A stretch of DNA of 64,000 nt from NCBI RefSeq assembly GCF_001866645.1, contig NZ_MLYP01000030.1, forward strand, positions 1 through 64,000. The letters are read 5' to 3'. Source of the stretch: Streptomyces colonosanans (GTDB lineage Bacteria > Actinomycetota > Actinomycetes > Streptomycetales > Streptomycetaceae). Both the position numbers and the translations under genes were made by a program. The notes under the pieces were generated by a model. That model worked only from the letters and a program-made list of their open reading frames with translations. It had not been told where the DNA came from and did not search any database. This document shows, piece by piece, positions 33,941 to 42,954 of the stretch (the first letter of the stretch is position 1; each line of letters opens with the position of its first letter).

Positions 33941-34873
33941 ATGATCGCGATGCCAGAGGAGTTCGCACAGAGCACCGTCGACCGCGAGGGGGAGGCCGGG
34001 GCGGTGTGGCTCGCTGAGCTGCCCGGGATCGTGGAGGAATTGCTGGGGCGCTGGGGGTGCGTTCCGGATGGCGAGGTTATGCACGGGGGCGTCGGCGTCA
34101 TCGTTCCGGTACGGCGGCGGGCTGAGGAGAGCGCCGTGCTGAAGGTGTCGTTTCCGCATCCCGGCAACGTCCACGAGCCGGATGCGTTCGTTGCGTGGGG
34201 CGGGTGCGGCGCCGTCCTGCTGCATGAGCGCGACGACGAACGGTTCGCGATGCTGCTGGAGCGGGTTCAGTCGTCGACGCTGGCAGAGGTCGAAGACGGC
34301 GACGAGGTGGTGACGGTCGCCGGGCGGCTCAATCGCCGCCTGGCCATCCCCGCACCGCCCGGCCTGCCCCGGCTGCGTGAGCAGGCCGATGCCTGGGAGG
34401 AACAGCTGCGCAAGAACGCCGAGGAGCTGACGCATGCACTGCCGCGTCAGGTGCTGGATGCCGCCGTGGCGACCGTTCGGGAGCTGGGCCGGGCGCAGCC
34501 GGACACTCTCATCCATGGCGACCTTCATGCCCGCAACATCCTGCGTGCCCGCCGAGAGCCGTGGCTGGCTGTCGACCCCAAGGGGTACGCGGGAGATCCC
34601 GCCTACGACGGCGGCACACTGCTGAAGTCCCGTGCGCTGACGCTCCTTGAAGCGGGTGACCTGCGCAAGGCTGTCCACCGGGTCTTGGACGTCTTCGTCG
34701 AGGCTGCGGAACTCGATCGTGAACGCGTCCAGCGGTGGGCCCAGTTCCATGCCGTCCAGGCTGCGTTCTGGGGTCGCCGCCACGGTTTTCGAATCGCCCG
34801 CAGCGGACCACGGCTGGACAGGCTCACCGAATTCGTCGATCATCTGGCGGAGTTACTCACCGAACGCTCGTAG
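33941..34873 (+). CDS. Aminoglycoside/hydroxyurea kinase, APH(6)-like
   Basis: The 310-residue kinase has the signatures of the streptomycin 6-kinase family: ESAVLKVSFPHP for the ATP-binding Lys, the catalytic loop THLIHGDLHARNIL-type sequence (IHGDLHARNIL) and PWLAVDPKGYAGDPAYDGG for the metal-binding Asp. Length is normal for APH(6). Such enzymes phosphorylate streptomycin or related small molecules. Whether it gives resistance is not known. It lies between the overlapping operon and an ISAs1 element. Confidence 0.88.
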   Translation: MIAMPEEFAQSTVDREGEAGAVWLAELPGIVEELLGRWGCVPDGEVMHGGVGVIVPVRRRAEESAVLKVSFPHPGNVHEPDAFVAWGGCGAVLLHERDDERFAMLLERVQSSTLAEVEDGDEVVTVAGRLNRRLAIPAPPGLPRLREQADAWEEQLRKNAEELTHALPRQVLDAAVATVRELGRAQPDTLIHGDLHARNILRARREPWLAVDPKGYAGDPAYDGGTLLKSRALTLLEAGDLRKAVHRVLDVFVEAAELDRERVQRWAQFHAVQAAFWGRRHGFRIARSGPRLDRLTEFVDHLAELLTERS

Positions 34874-35128
34874 AGCGTGGCACCTGATCGCCGACTCCGA
34901 CGAGTTCCAGACCTACTTTGCCCCGCTCGCCGAGGTGCTCACGCAAACCGAGGCCGCCAGGCGGAGAGTGGTCGGCGGGCTGATGCTCGACCGCGTTGCG
35001 GCCGACGGCCGCCTGGCTATCTGGCGCCCGCAATCCGGGCTGGACCGAGCCTTCCCGCTCGGCGGGCACCTCACCCACCGGATCCTCCAAGGCGACCCAC
35101 GCAAGATCGTCATCGCCCACTCCTCGGT
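34874..35128 (+). other. Unrecognised protein scrap cut by ISAs1
   Basis: One plus-strand frame is protein-like (FQTYFAPLAEVLTQTEAARR, LAIWRPQSGLDRAFPLGG). It runs directly into the left end of the ISAs1 element, so a gene was probably truncated here. I do not recognise the family. Confidence 0.35.
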
Positions 35129-36463
35129 CAGGGCGATTGCAAAGTCTTTTGATCAAGGGGAGGTGCAGGTCAGCTGAGGCCGAGCAGTTCCAGGGGGCGT
35201 TCGTAGGGGCGGCGGGCGATCTTACGGAGTCCGGCGGCGATGTTGGTGTGGCCAGCGGTGCGGAGCTGGTTGATGGCGAAGCTTCGCAATGTGGCCATGT
35301 TCTCCGGACCATGTCCGGTGTGGATCTTGGAGGCGTCCTCACGGAAAGAGGTGTCCCGGACGAAGTGGAGCCTGTTTTCGATCAACCAGTGAGCCCGCAA
35401 GATGTTTGCGAGTCGTTCCGGGGAGGCCTGGCGGCTGGTCAGATCGGTGATCACGTAGACGGTCTCGCGGCTGCGTCTGCCGGTCTTGGTGTCGGTGCGG
35501 TGCCGCACGACCCTGGCGACCTGGGCGGCGTGTGGGAAGTCGACGCCCAGGTCGGTGACGGTCAGTGCCGTGACGACCCGGGTCTCCGTCCGGCCATGGC
35601 CGGTGGTGCGGTCGTAGAACTTCGCTGCCGCCTCTTGCCAGGGCAGAGCCCGCAGTTGTTCGTAGAGGTTCTTCTGGTTCCGCTTCACGGTGAAGGCGTA
35701 GTGCGCCTTCTTCACGTCGACCAGGAAGCGGGCATGCTCGCGCTGCGTGTGGAGCGCGTCGCCGGTCACAGTAACTCCGTGCAGGTCGAAGGGTTCCAGC
35801 AGGGCGGCGAAGCAGGTGATCTCGTTTGTCTTGTCCGGTACCCGCAGCTGGGTGACGGCGAGCCCGGTGCCGGTCATCGCAGCCAGCAGGTGGGCGGCCG
35901 GTCTGGTGCCGTGGCGCGAGCCGCGGGCACTCTTGCCGTCCACCGCGAGGGTGTCACCGCCAGCCGGATCATGCCCCAGGAGATCAGCCAGCCCGCCGGG
36001 GCAGGTCCGCACGACCACCCGCCGCAGGGTCGCCCCGCTGGGCGGAACACGGGCGGAGAACACCGTCGCCGTCCGGGCACCGAGCCGGGCCAGAACATCC
36101 TGCGGAGCGTCCGCCGCCCACTCGCCGATCGCCGCGAAGCTCGTCGCCCCCGTGACCACCGCCGAGCACGCGATCAGCAGCACCGCCACGAACGGGTGAC
36201 GCTTCCCGCGTCGGCACCGCGGATCGACCAGCGTGGCCAGCCGCTCCGGCAGCGGACCCATCGCACGATGGTGACTCGTGGGCGACTTGACCAGACAGAC
36301 AGTGGCAGACTGACGGCACATCGAAGCGCCGTTGGACGCAGGCGACTTGGGAAGGTCATCTGCACAACGGAGCTTCGTTGCGTACGTCGCGGCCCCACCG
36401 AACATCGTCACATCGCCGTGACCTGCGCACCTACAAGATCACCCTGACTTTGCAATCGCCCTG
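35129..36463 (-). mobile_element. ISAs1-family insertion sequence, 1335 bp
   Basis: The ends are perfect 18-bp inverted repeats (cagggcgattgcaaagtc at 35129-35146 and its complement at 36446-36463). The single transposase gene is on the minus strand. The flanking bases (cactcctcggt on the left, catcaccaag on the right) show no target-site duplication of the 8-10 bp expected. Confidence 0.88.
35170..36411 (-). CDS. ISAs1-family transposase
   Basis: The roughly 413-residue protein has the ISAs1 start (LVDPRCRRGKRHPFVAVLL, AAIGEWA) and the DDE residues in TLAVDGKSARGS, VTGDALHTQ and the region around WLIENRLHFVRD. The C-terminal NMATLRSFAINQLR is also characteristic. Full-length with no frameshift, so it may be active. 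The N-terminal 50 residues are poorly conserved, and a later start near MGPLPERLATL is possible. Confidence 0.9.
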   Translation of the reverse strand: MTMFGGAATYATKLRCADDLPKSPASNGASMCRQSATVCLVKSPTSHHRAMGPLPERLATLVDPRCRRGKRHPFVAVLLIACSAVVTGATSFAAIGEWAADAPQDVLARLGARTATVFSARVPPSGATLRRVVVRTCPGGLADLLGHDPAGGDTLAVDGKSARGSRHGTRPAAHLLAAMTGTGLAVTQLRVPDKTNEITCFAALLEPFDLHGVTVTGDALHTQREHARFLVDVKKAHYAFTVKRNQKNLYEQLRALPWQEAAAKFYDRTTGHGRTETRVVTALTVTDLGVDFPHAAQVARVVRHRTDTKTGRRSRETVYVITDLTSRQASPERLANILRAHWLIENRLHFVRDTSFREDASKIHTGHGPENMATLRSFAINQLRTAGHTNIAAGLRKIARRPYERPLELLGLS

Positions 36464-36774
36464 CATCACCAAGGGCCGCGGGCGCGCCCACAGCATCCGC
36501 CATCTCAAGTGGCGCGACCACGATGAAGGGCGTGCCGTTCCGATTCCACGAACGATCGAGGCGAAGGTGAAGGAACACCTGCGGCTGTACGGAACCTTCC
36601 ACGTGGAGAAGGGGCTGAACCGCATGGAGGGCGACTACCTCTTCACCAACGTCGGACGTACCAACATCCTCATGTACTCCCTCGTGGACCGGCTCAGGGG
36701 TCCTCGGCAGCGGCATGGTGATGTCGACGCCCTCGGCGCGCAGCCGCTTCTCCCGGCCAAGGCGGTTGTTACTG
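36464..36774 (+). pseudogene. Integrase-like C-terminal scrap and unassigned sequence
   Basis: Beyond the IS the plus strand encodes SIRHLKWRDHDEGRAVPIPR, EAKVKEHLRLYGTF and GDYLFTNVGR. The order (wall of RHLKWRD, basic VPIPR, then LFTN) resembles the catalytic-domain part of tyrosine recombinases, but the catalytic Arg-His-Arg-Tyr set is not present. The frame continues from inside the IS and stops at 36812. The last 60 bases hold a minus-strand scrap (REKRLRAEGVDITMPL). I treat it as a relic with low certainty. Confidence 0.35.
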
Positions 36775-37332
36775 TCAACTGCTGTTCACGGATGCCTCGT
36801 TCGAGGTGGTGACCGCATCCGGATCGGCGAAACGATGCGGCGCCGCGGAGCCTTCCGCGGGCTTGGACCTCGCCAGCCACAGGCCGGTGAACACGGCGGT
36901 GGCCGATGTGATGGCGCCAGCCGCGACGAAGGCGCTGTTGAGGCCGGTCTCGAAGGAGGCGCCGTCGGATTGCCGGGTGCGGACGATGGCTCCGAGTACC
37001 GCCACGCCGAGCACCGCGCCGATCTGCCAAGTGGTGCTGCTGATGCCTGATGCGAGGCCGCCTTCCTGCGGGCTGACTGCTTGGATGGCGGCGCCTGTCA
37101 GTGGGGACATGGCCAGGGCGAAGCCGATGCCGGCGAGTCCCAGCCGCCACCACACGTTCCCGTAGCCGGTGTCGGCGTGCACCATACCGAGCGCCAGCAG
37201 TCCCAGGCCGGCCAGGGCCAGGCCGGTGGTAACCACGATTCGGAAGCCGTACCGGGCGGCGAGCCGGCCCGCGTACGGGCTGACGATCACCATGGCGAGG
37301 GCGCTGCTGGAGTGCTTTTCGTCCGCGGGCAT
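36775..37332 (-). pseudogene. DHA2-type MFS drug transporter, C-terminal fragment
   Basis: The 185-residue reading covers the last five or so membrane segments of a 14-helix exporter, with LAARYGFRIVVTTGLALAG, SPLTGAAIQAVSPQEGGLAS and GISSTTWQIGAVLGVAVLG, typical of the EmrB/QacA group. The N-terminal two-thirds are missing; the start region (MPADEKHSSS) is not homologous. It is probably inactive and marks the right edge of the accessory island. Confidence 0.8.
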
Positions 37333-37394
37333 CAGAAGCCACCCGGCGGGCGATACGCGAGGTCATCAAGCCACCGAATCCGGGTGGCCGCCGG

Positions 37395-37416
37395 GTGGCC
37401 GCCGGGTGGCGGCCAC
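37395..37416. terminator. 9-bp GC hairpin in a tandem GGGTGGCCGCC repeat
   Basis: gtggccgcc pairs with ggcggccac around a gggt loop. Two further copies of gggtggccgcc lie just before it. It stands between the MFS relic and the lipid kinase gene and could act as a terminator in either direction. Confidence 0.4.
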
Positions 37417-37490
37417 GGGCCCGCGGGGGCGGGCCAACGGTTATGACGGCGTGACCCAGACATGACCAGGCTGCTCGTAGAGTCGCTCTC

Positions 37491-38381
37491 GTGACCAACA
37501 AGATCACCCTCTTGCTCAACCCCGCCGCAGGCCGGGGCCGCGGCTCCAAGGCGGCCCAGCTGGTAGCTTCCGCATTGCGGGCAGCCGGATTCGCCGTCCG
37601 CAAAGTCGTCGGGGAGAACGCCGAGGAGGCGCTCGCACGTGCGCGTACCGCCGTGGACGGGGGCACCGGCGCTCTGATCGCTGTCGGTGGCGACGGCACG
37701 GCAAACCTCGCCCTCCAGGCCGTTGCGGGCACCCGCACCCCACTCGGCCTGGTCGCCGTCGGCACCGGCAACGACTTCGCCCGCGCCCTCGGCCAGCCCA
37801 TAGGCGACGCGGGCGCCGCGGGCCGCCTCATCGCCACGGCTCTCAAGGCCGGCCGGGTGCGCGACATCGATCTCGGAAAAGTCGGCGGCCACTGGTTCGG
37901 CACGGTCCTCGCCTCCGGCTTCGACTCCCGTGTCAATGACCGGGGCAACCGCATGCGATGGCTGACCGGCCGCTTCAAGTACGACCTCGCGATGATGGCC
38001 GAACTTGCCAGCTTCCGGCCCTTCCCCTACCGGATCGTTCTCGACGACGGCGTCGTCCAGGAGGTCGAAGCGACCCTCGTGGCCATCGGAAACGGGTCAT
38101 CGTACGGCGGCGGCATGCGCATCTGCCCTGGTGCCGACCTTACCGACGGCCTGTTCGATGTCACTGTGGTCGGCGATCTCAGCCGTACCACGCTGTTGCG
38201 GGTGTTCCCGCGCGTGTATCGCGGAACCCATGTCAGGCATCCCAAGGTCACCGTTCACCGCTCGGCAACGGTGGAGATCGCCGCAGAAGACATCCGGGGG
38301 TACGTTGACGGGGAACCGCTGCGGCCGCTTCCGCTGACCGCCCGCTGTGTGCCGGGGGCCCTCCGCGTCATCGGTCCGTGA
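37491..38381 (+). CDS. Diacylglycerol/lipid kinase family protein (YegS/BmrU type)
   Basis: GTG at 37491 (VTNKITLLLNPAAGRG) gives 296 residues. It has the kinase signatures LLNPAAGRGRG, IAVGGDGTANLA (the GGDGT nucleotide site) and VAVGTGNDFARAL, with a C-terminal beta-sandwich. The family phosphorylates diacylglycerol, sphingoid-like or other lipid substrates. It appears intact and isolated, lying between two degenerate regions. Confidence 0.92.
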   Translation: MTNKITLLLNPAAGRGRGSKAAQLVASALRAAGFAVRKVVGENAEEALARARTAVDGGTGALIAVGGDGTANLALQAVAGTRTPLGLVAVGTGNDFARALGQPIGDAGAAGRLIATALKAGRVRDIDLGKVGGHWFGTVLASGFDSRVNDRGNRMRWLTGRFKYDLAMMAELASFRPFPYRIVLDDGVVQEVEATLVAIGNGSSYGGGMRICPGADLTDGLFDVTVVGDLSRTTLLRVFPRVYRGTHVRHPKVTVHRSATVEIAAEDIRGYVDGEPLRPLPLTARCVPGALRVIGP

Positions 38382-39574
38382 ACTGCGTGTTCCACGCGAC
38401 CTCACAGTTGGGACCAACGAGGAGGCCCGGTTCTCGTATTGCTACGGCAGACGGACATGTAGTGGAGAGTGACGTCCTGTCAGGGCCTATGCCGCCGACG
38501 GTCTCCCCATCACCGACGAACTCCTCGTTCGGCTCGCCCTGCTCCAGTACGACCACGGGTGTGAGTAGTTGAGGTCCAGAAAGTGCCGCTGAGATTGGTC
38601 TTGGTCGGCTGGTACTCCAGCAGGATTTCGGTGTCTGACCTGTGGGTTTTACCGGGTGGAGGGAGTGTAGCGGGGCTCCGAACGGCAGGGGCGGTCTCAC
38701 GGAGACCGCCCCTCGAACGTGCGACACCGCCGCAGATAGTGACAGCAGCGGGCTACTGCTTGGCGTCGTCGGCGCCAGTGTGCGAACAGCCCCTCAATGC
38801 GGGAACATCCCACTGTGAACTGGGACTTGGGCACGGCCAGCATGGAGCCGGCGCCCGACTGTTCCACCAACCGGCGGACGCAAGGCCCACGCCTGCGGCG
38901 TGGAACGGCGCCGCACCCACCCTTCCAGCGTGCCGGATCATCCTGGCGTGCGCCACTGGGGAATCGGTCGGCGTAGGTCCACGCGCGCATCTCAACAACT
39001 CGATTCCCGAAGGGAGCGAGGACCGTCAATACCCGCGAGCAACTCCTGTTCGTCCATGACCAGGCAGTCAAGCATGGGCCACTGGCACCGCCCACCGGCC
39101 TGAAGTTGGGTCCGATGGCTCCATGGTGCAGTCGGCGAGGTGGATGGATGCACCCAGCGGACGCCCCTCCCGGTGCGCCTTCTCGACGACCAATCTGGCT
39201 GCTGCCTGTTGCTGCTGCTCAAAGTCGGCGATCTTCCAGCGGGTACGCGCAGCAACTGTCCGAAGCAAGCGCATGGAAGTACCTGGTCGAGACACTCACC
39301 ATGCTCGCCGTGGACACGAGGGATCAGACGACATGGCTCGACAAGTGCCGGACTCGAAGCAGACGATGCTGGGACGGCGCCACTCTGCACCTCCTCATTG
39401 AACTGGCTGTCTATCAAGGTGAGTTGCACGGTGAACGCCTGCTGGGCAGGTAGCGCAGTCCCTGTCGCCATACGCCTCAGGCGTGCGCCCCACCTTTGAT
39501 CGGCTACACCACGAAATGGGACGCCATCTCCTCGAATGCGTGGAGAGCCAAGGGCAGCGCGGAAAGGGGCCGGT
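38382..39574. other. Degenerate 1.2-kb stretch
   Basis: No intact gene is seen. Small scraps occur: a plus-strand tail AADGLPITDELLVRLALL with a stop near 38551; a hairpin at 38688-38712; a minus-strand tail RIEGLFAHWRRRRQAVAR ending at 38697; and a minus-strand segment AARLVVEKAHREGRPLGASI near 39190. None could be assigned with confidence. The pattern is that of old insertions and deletions. Confidence 0.5.
38688..38712. terminator. Perfect 11-bp hairpin
   Basis: ggggcggtctc and gagaccgcccc flank a 3-base loop (acg). On the minus strand it overlaps the stop of a protein-like tail. On the plus strand it follows the lipid kinase by about 300 bases. It is a probable terminator, direction uncertain. 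Confidence 0.55.
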
Positions 39575-40507
39575 TCACTGACCCGATGAACCGGGTATCT
39601 CGGTCGAGACTGTCAGGAGGGAACCGATGTGGCTCCGCGGAGGGTCGCAGCGGTATCCCGCTCGCTGGCGATGCCGACAGTGCCGTCGGGGAAGCGCTGG
39701 ACGGAGCGCACGCCCGGTCCCGGTCTCCTGGCGGAAGACTCGCGCGAAGTGGCGCTCGCTCAGGCACATCCGTGCCGCGAGGGCGGCGGCGGATAGGTCG
39801 CCGTCCAGGTGGTCGACGATGAACAACCGCAGATCGTCGATGTCGCGGCGGGACGCGGGCGGCCGGCTCAGCGGGAGCGAGAACTGGCTCTGGCCACCCT
39901 GGCGCTTGAGGTACATGACCAGCTGCCGGGCCACCGTCAGGGCGACCTCCTCGCCCAGGTCCTCGGCGACCAGCGCCAGGGCCAGGTCCATGCAGGCGCT
40001 GATCCCGGCGCCGGTCCACACGCTGCCGCAGCGCACGAAGATCGGGTCGGGGTCGACGGTGACCTCGGGATGCTCGGCCGCCAGCTGCTCCGCGGTCGAC
40101 CAGTGCGTCGTCGCCGTCTTGCCATCGAGCAGCCCGGCGGCGGCCAGCAGGTGCGCGCCAACGCACACCGACACGACCCGCCGGGCCAGCGGCGTGACCC
40201 GGGCGACCCACGCCACCACGTCGCCGTCCACGCGGGCCACCGAGCCGCCGGGGCCCGCGTCGACCGCCCCGGGGACCAGCAGCGTGTCCAGCACGCCGTC
40301 CACCTCATCGAAAGACAGGTCTGCGACCAGCCGCAGCCCCGCCGACGTGGCCACCTCGCCGCGGGCCCGCCCCGCGAGCTCGACCCGGTAGCCCGCGGCG
40401 CCCCCGGTCTCCCGGTTGGCCAGGGCAAAGACCTCGGCTGGGCCGGTGACGTCGAGGAGGTCGACGTCGGGGAAGACCGGGATGACGACGCGGCGGGTGC
40501 TGGACAT
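39575..40507 (-). pseudogene. GlxA-type AraC regulator, C-terminally truncated
   Basis: ATG at 40507 (MSSTRRVVIPVFPDVD) starts a DJ-1/PfpI-like sensor domain (about 1-185, with VSVCVGAHLLAAAGLL as nucleophile-elbow region). It is followed by the first AraC helix-turn-helix (DDLRLFIVDHLDGDLSAAAL, ERHFARVFRQETGT). After that motif at about residue 262 the expected AAYVEAVRVEAARRLL-like helix is absent and an unrelated basic tail runs to 39575. The second DNA-binding motif is lost, so normal binding is unlikely. Confidence 0.75.
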
Positions 40508-41246
40508 GGGGCCATCCTGACCCGCGTGACTGAGTGGCGGCAATGACGGTCTTCTGCCAGATTCGGACATGACGGTCCGGCATACGCGCCGGCGCCCGAT
40601 GCTCCGTACGAGCATCGGGCGCCGTTCCGGCGGCGGGGACTATCCCGGCTACGTAGCCGCAACGCCGTTCAGCGTGGGATTGCAGGTGGGTGTCAAGCCT
40701 GCCGGTAGGCAAAGCAGCGGAGCTGATGCTCTTTGATCAAAGAGCCCGTTTGGTCGACATCGGCCGTGATCGGCCGTGGCCAGGGCCGTGACCTCACGCA
40801 GCCGTTCGTCCGAGACCAGCCGGACACCGTCCACCACACCAAGCAGCGCGGCGTACATCTTGGCCGCTGCACGGGCGGACATTTCCGTTATAAGGCTCGC
40901 GCAGACACCAAGGCAGAACGTGACGAGATCACCGGCGGTGCCGTCGAGCCTTCCAGGGTGGCTGCAACCGGCCTGACATGGCTCGACAAGGAGGTGCACT
41001 TCGGCGTCACGCAGCAGGGCTGCCTGGTGGCGTAGGCCGGATGGGTGCAGGTGCCGCTATCAGTCGGTGCTGTCCGGCTGCAGGTGGCTGGCCTCGGCGG
41101 CGTCGGTGTGGGCGCAGCCCCTGTCCACAACCGCGATGCCCCTCCTCGCCCAGCCTGCCCGCTGAGTCGGGGCGTCGAGCCTCCGGCCGCCTGGGAAGAG
41201 GTCAGGTGCTCGGATCCCGGGTGGCGAACGTCCTTGTGCCGCTTGT
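40508..41246. other. Stretch without a confident gene
   Basis: A minus-strand frame (40649-40999) has a protein-like middle (AAAKMYAALLGVVDGVRLVS, DERLREVTALATADHG) and an odd Cys-containing N-terminus, possibly a degraded gene. Another minus frame near 40990-41140 reads DSGTCTHPAYATRQPCC. No family was recognised. The promoter of the photolyase does not lie here, because that gene reads in from the right. Confidence 0.4.
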
Positions 41247-42623
41247 TCAGTGGTCCCGGTCTCGGGCGCGCCGGAAGCGGTCCAGACCGTCCGGCAGCGC
41301 GATGACCGGGTCGGGGTAGTCGAGCGCGGCTCGGTCCGGGGCGGGCAGTTTCCACGGCTCGTGGAGGGCGGGGGCCGCCAGACCTGCGAGTTCGGGCACC
41401 CAGCGCCGCACGTAGCCGCCGTCGGGGTCGTAACGCTTGGCCTGGGCGACGGGATTCAGGACCCGGTTGGGGCGGGTGTCGGTGCCGGTGCCGGCCACCC
41501 ACTGCCAGTTCAGCTGGTTGTCGGCCACGTCCCCGTCGACCAGCCAGTGCAGGAAGTGGGCGGCCCCGATGCGCCAGTCGACGTACAGCGTCTTGGTCAG
41601 GAAGCTCGCGGTGAGCAGCCTGGCACGGTTGGGCATCCAGCCCTCGTACCGGAGCTGGCGCATCGCGGCGTCGATCACGGGATATCCGGTGCGGCCCTGC
41701 CGCCAGGCCTCGATGTCGGCTCGTGCGGTGTGCTCGGTGCGCCAGTGGTCGTTTCTGGTCCGGTAGTCGGCGTGGGCGGCCTCCGGCCGGGCGGCGAGGA
41801 CTTGGTGGTGGAAATCGCGCCAGGCGAGCTGCCGTACGAAGGCGTCCGCGCCCGGACCGCCACGGCGGCGGGCGCGGTGCAGCAGCTCCACGGGGGACAA
41901 GGTGCCGAAGTGCAGATGGCAGGAGAGCCGGGAAGTGCTGTCGGCGGCCAGGTCGTCGCGTGTGTCCTCGTAAGCGTCCAGACCGCGGCGCCAGTAGGTG
42001 GCCACCCGCTTGCGGCCCTCAGTCTCCCCGCCGGCCGGCAGCCCGGGAGAGACACCGGTGACATCGCTGCGCGCGGGCAGCGGCTCACCGCCGACATGGT
42101 TGGGCACGCGGATCCGGCGCGGGGCGGCGGCGAGGGGCCGCAGCGGGTGCTGCGCCCACCGTCGGTAGTACGGCGTGAAGACCGCGAAGTGGTCCGAAGA
42201 GGCCGGTGTCACCGTTCCCGGGGGTACTGCCACGGTGACGGTGTCGTGCACGAACAGGCGGCGCCCCACTGCTTCCAGGGCTCGGCGCAGCCGGTCCTCC
42301 CGGCGCGCGGCGAACAGGCTGTACCCGGCCGACATATGCACCTCGTCGGCGTTCGCTTGGGCCACCGTGCGGCACACCTCCTCGACCAGGTCGCCCGAGC
42401 GCATGACGAGCCGGCCGCCCCGCTGACGCAACGCCGCGTCGAGATCGGCCAGGCAGTCGGCCAGGAAGGCCCGCCGGTTGGGTACGGCGAACCCGGCCGC
42501 CTCCACGGCACGGTCCATGACGAAGAGCGGGACGACGGCATCGGCGGTCTCCAGCGCCGCGCACAGCGGCGGGTGGTCGTGCAGACGCAGGTCGGAGGTG
42601 AGCAGGACGACCGAGACGCGCAT
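41247..42623 (-). CDS. phr: Deoxyribodipyrimidine photo-lyase / cryptochrome
   Basis: ATG at 42623 (MRVSVVLLTSDLRLHDHPPL) gives 458 residues. The N-terminal antenna-binding Rossmann part is followed by the helical FAD domain with LSCHLHFGTLSPVELLHRA, RQLAWRDFHHQ, WMPNRARLLTASFLTK and the signature DVADNQLNWQWVAGTGTDT. The conserved electron-transfer tryptophans appear present. It repairs cyclobutane pyrimidine dimers with blue light. A second class of enzyme (cryptochrome-like) cannot be excluded, but the C-terminus matches CPD photolyases. GGAGAG lies 12 bases before the ATG, a little far. Confidence 0.92.
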   Translation of the reverse strand: MRVSVVLLTSDLRLHDHPPLCAALETADAVVPLFVMDRAVEAAGFAVPNRRAFLADCLADLDAALRQRGGRLVMRSGDLVEEVCRTVAQANADEVHMSAGYSLFAARREDRLRRALEAVGRRLFVHDTVTVAVPPGTVTPASSDHFAVFTPYYRRWAQHPLRPLAAAPRRIRVPNHVGGEPLPARSDVTGVSPGLPAGGETEGRKRVATYWRRGLDAYEDTRDDLAADSTSRLSCHLHFGTLSPVELLHRARRRGGPGADAFVRQLAWRDFHHQVLAARPEAAHADYRTRNDHWRTEHTARADIEAWRQGRTGYPVIDAAMRQLRYEGWMPNRARLLTASFLTKTLYVDWRIGAAHFLHWLVDGDVADNQLNWQWVAGTGTDTRPNRVLNPVAQAKRYDPDGGYVRRWVPELAGLAAPALHEPWKLPAPDRAALDYPDPVIALPDGLDRFRRARDRDH

Positions 42624-42724
42624 GGGTGTCAGCTTCTCTCCGGGGTGGGCGCAGGGCCGTGCGGACGGCGGTGTCTTCCGGCGGAACCGCACGTTCGGGT
42701 GTGCTGTGGTCCTGGGCGGACGCC

Positions 42725-42784
42725 GTGCCGGGCCGCGCGGTGCGCTCCCGCGACGTGCCGGGCCGCGCGGTGCGCTCCCGCGAC
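42725..42784. repeat. Two tandem copies of a 30-bp unit
   Basis: The unit starting gtgccgggccgcgcggtgcg and ending ctcccgcgac occurs twice without change, followed by a partial third start (gtgccgg). It is probably a replication-slippage duplication upstream of the photolyase gene. Confidence 0.85.
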
Positions 42785-42909
42785 GTGCCGGTCGCCCTGC
42801 GAGGCTCGATCGTGCGTCCCCACGACGCGGCCTCGACCGGGTTGGCCTGGAAGGTCGCACTCGTCTTCCTCGCCCCGCTGTGATCGTAAAGGGCGCCGCG
42901 TGAACGTGT

Positions 42910-42938
42910 GAAGGGCCCCGCGCGGTGCGAGGCCCTTC
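42910..42938 (-). terminator. Hairpin after the M43 metalloprotease gene
   Basis: gaagggcc and ggcccttc pair across a 13-base loop, about 17 bases beyond the protease stop on the minus strand. Confidence 0.6.
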
Positions 42939-42954
42939 GGGCGGACGTGATGAA

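Larger units (their letters stand above)
42624..42954. other. Intergenic region with a 30-bp tandem duplication
   Basis: It contains the photolyase upstream region and a tandem repeat at 42725-42784. The plus-strand ORFs here are repetitive Arg-rich readings without domain signs. A hairpin at 42910-42938 ends the metalloprotease gene. Confidence 0.45.

Noticed and set aside
36464..36812. Functional tyrosine recombinase
   Set aside because: The catalytic residues are not visible and the frame is open only because it reads out of the IS, so it is listed only as a relic.
40733..41035. Plus-strand 100-codon frame as a gene
   Set aside because: No start signal, odd composition and overlap with an equally weak minus-strand frame.
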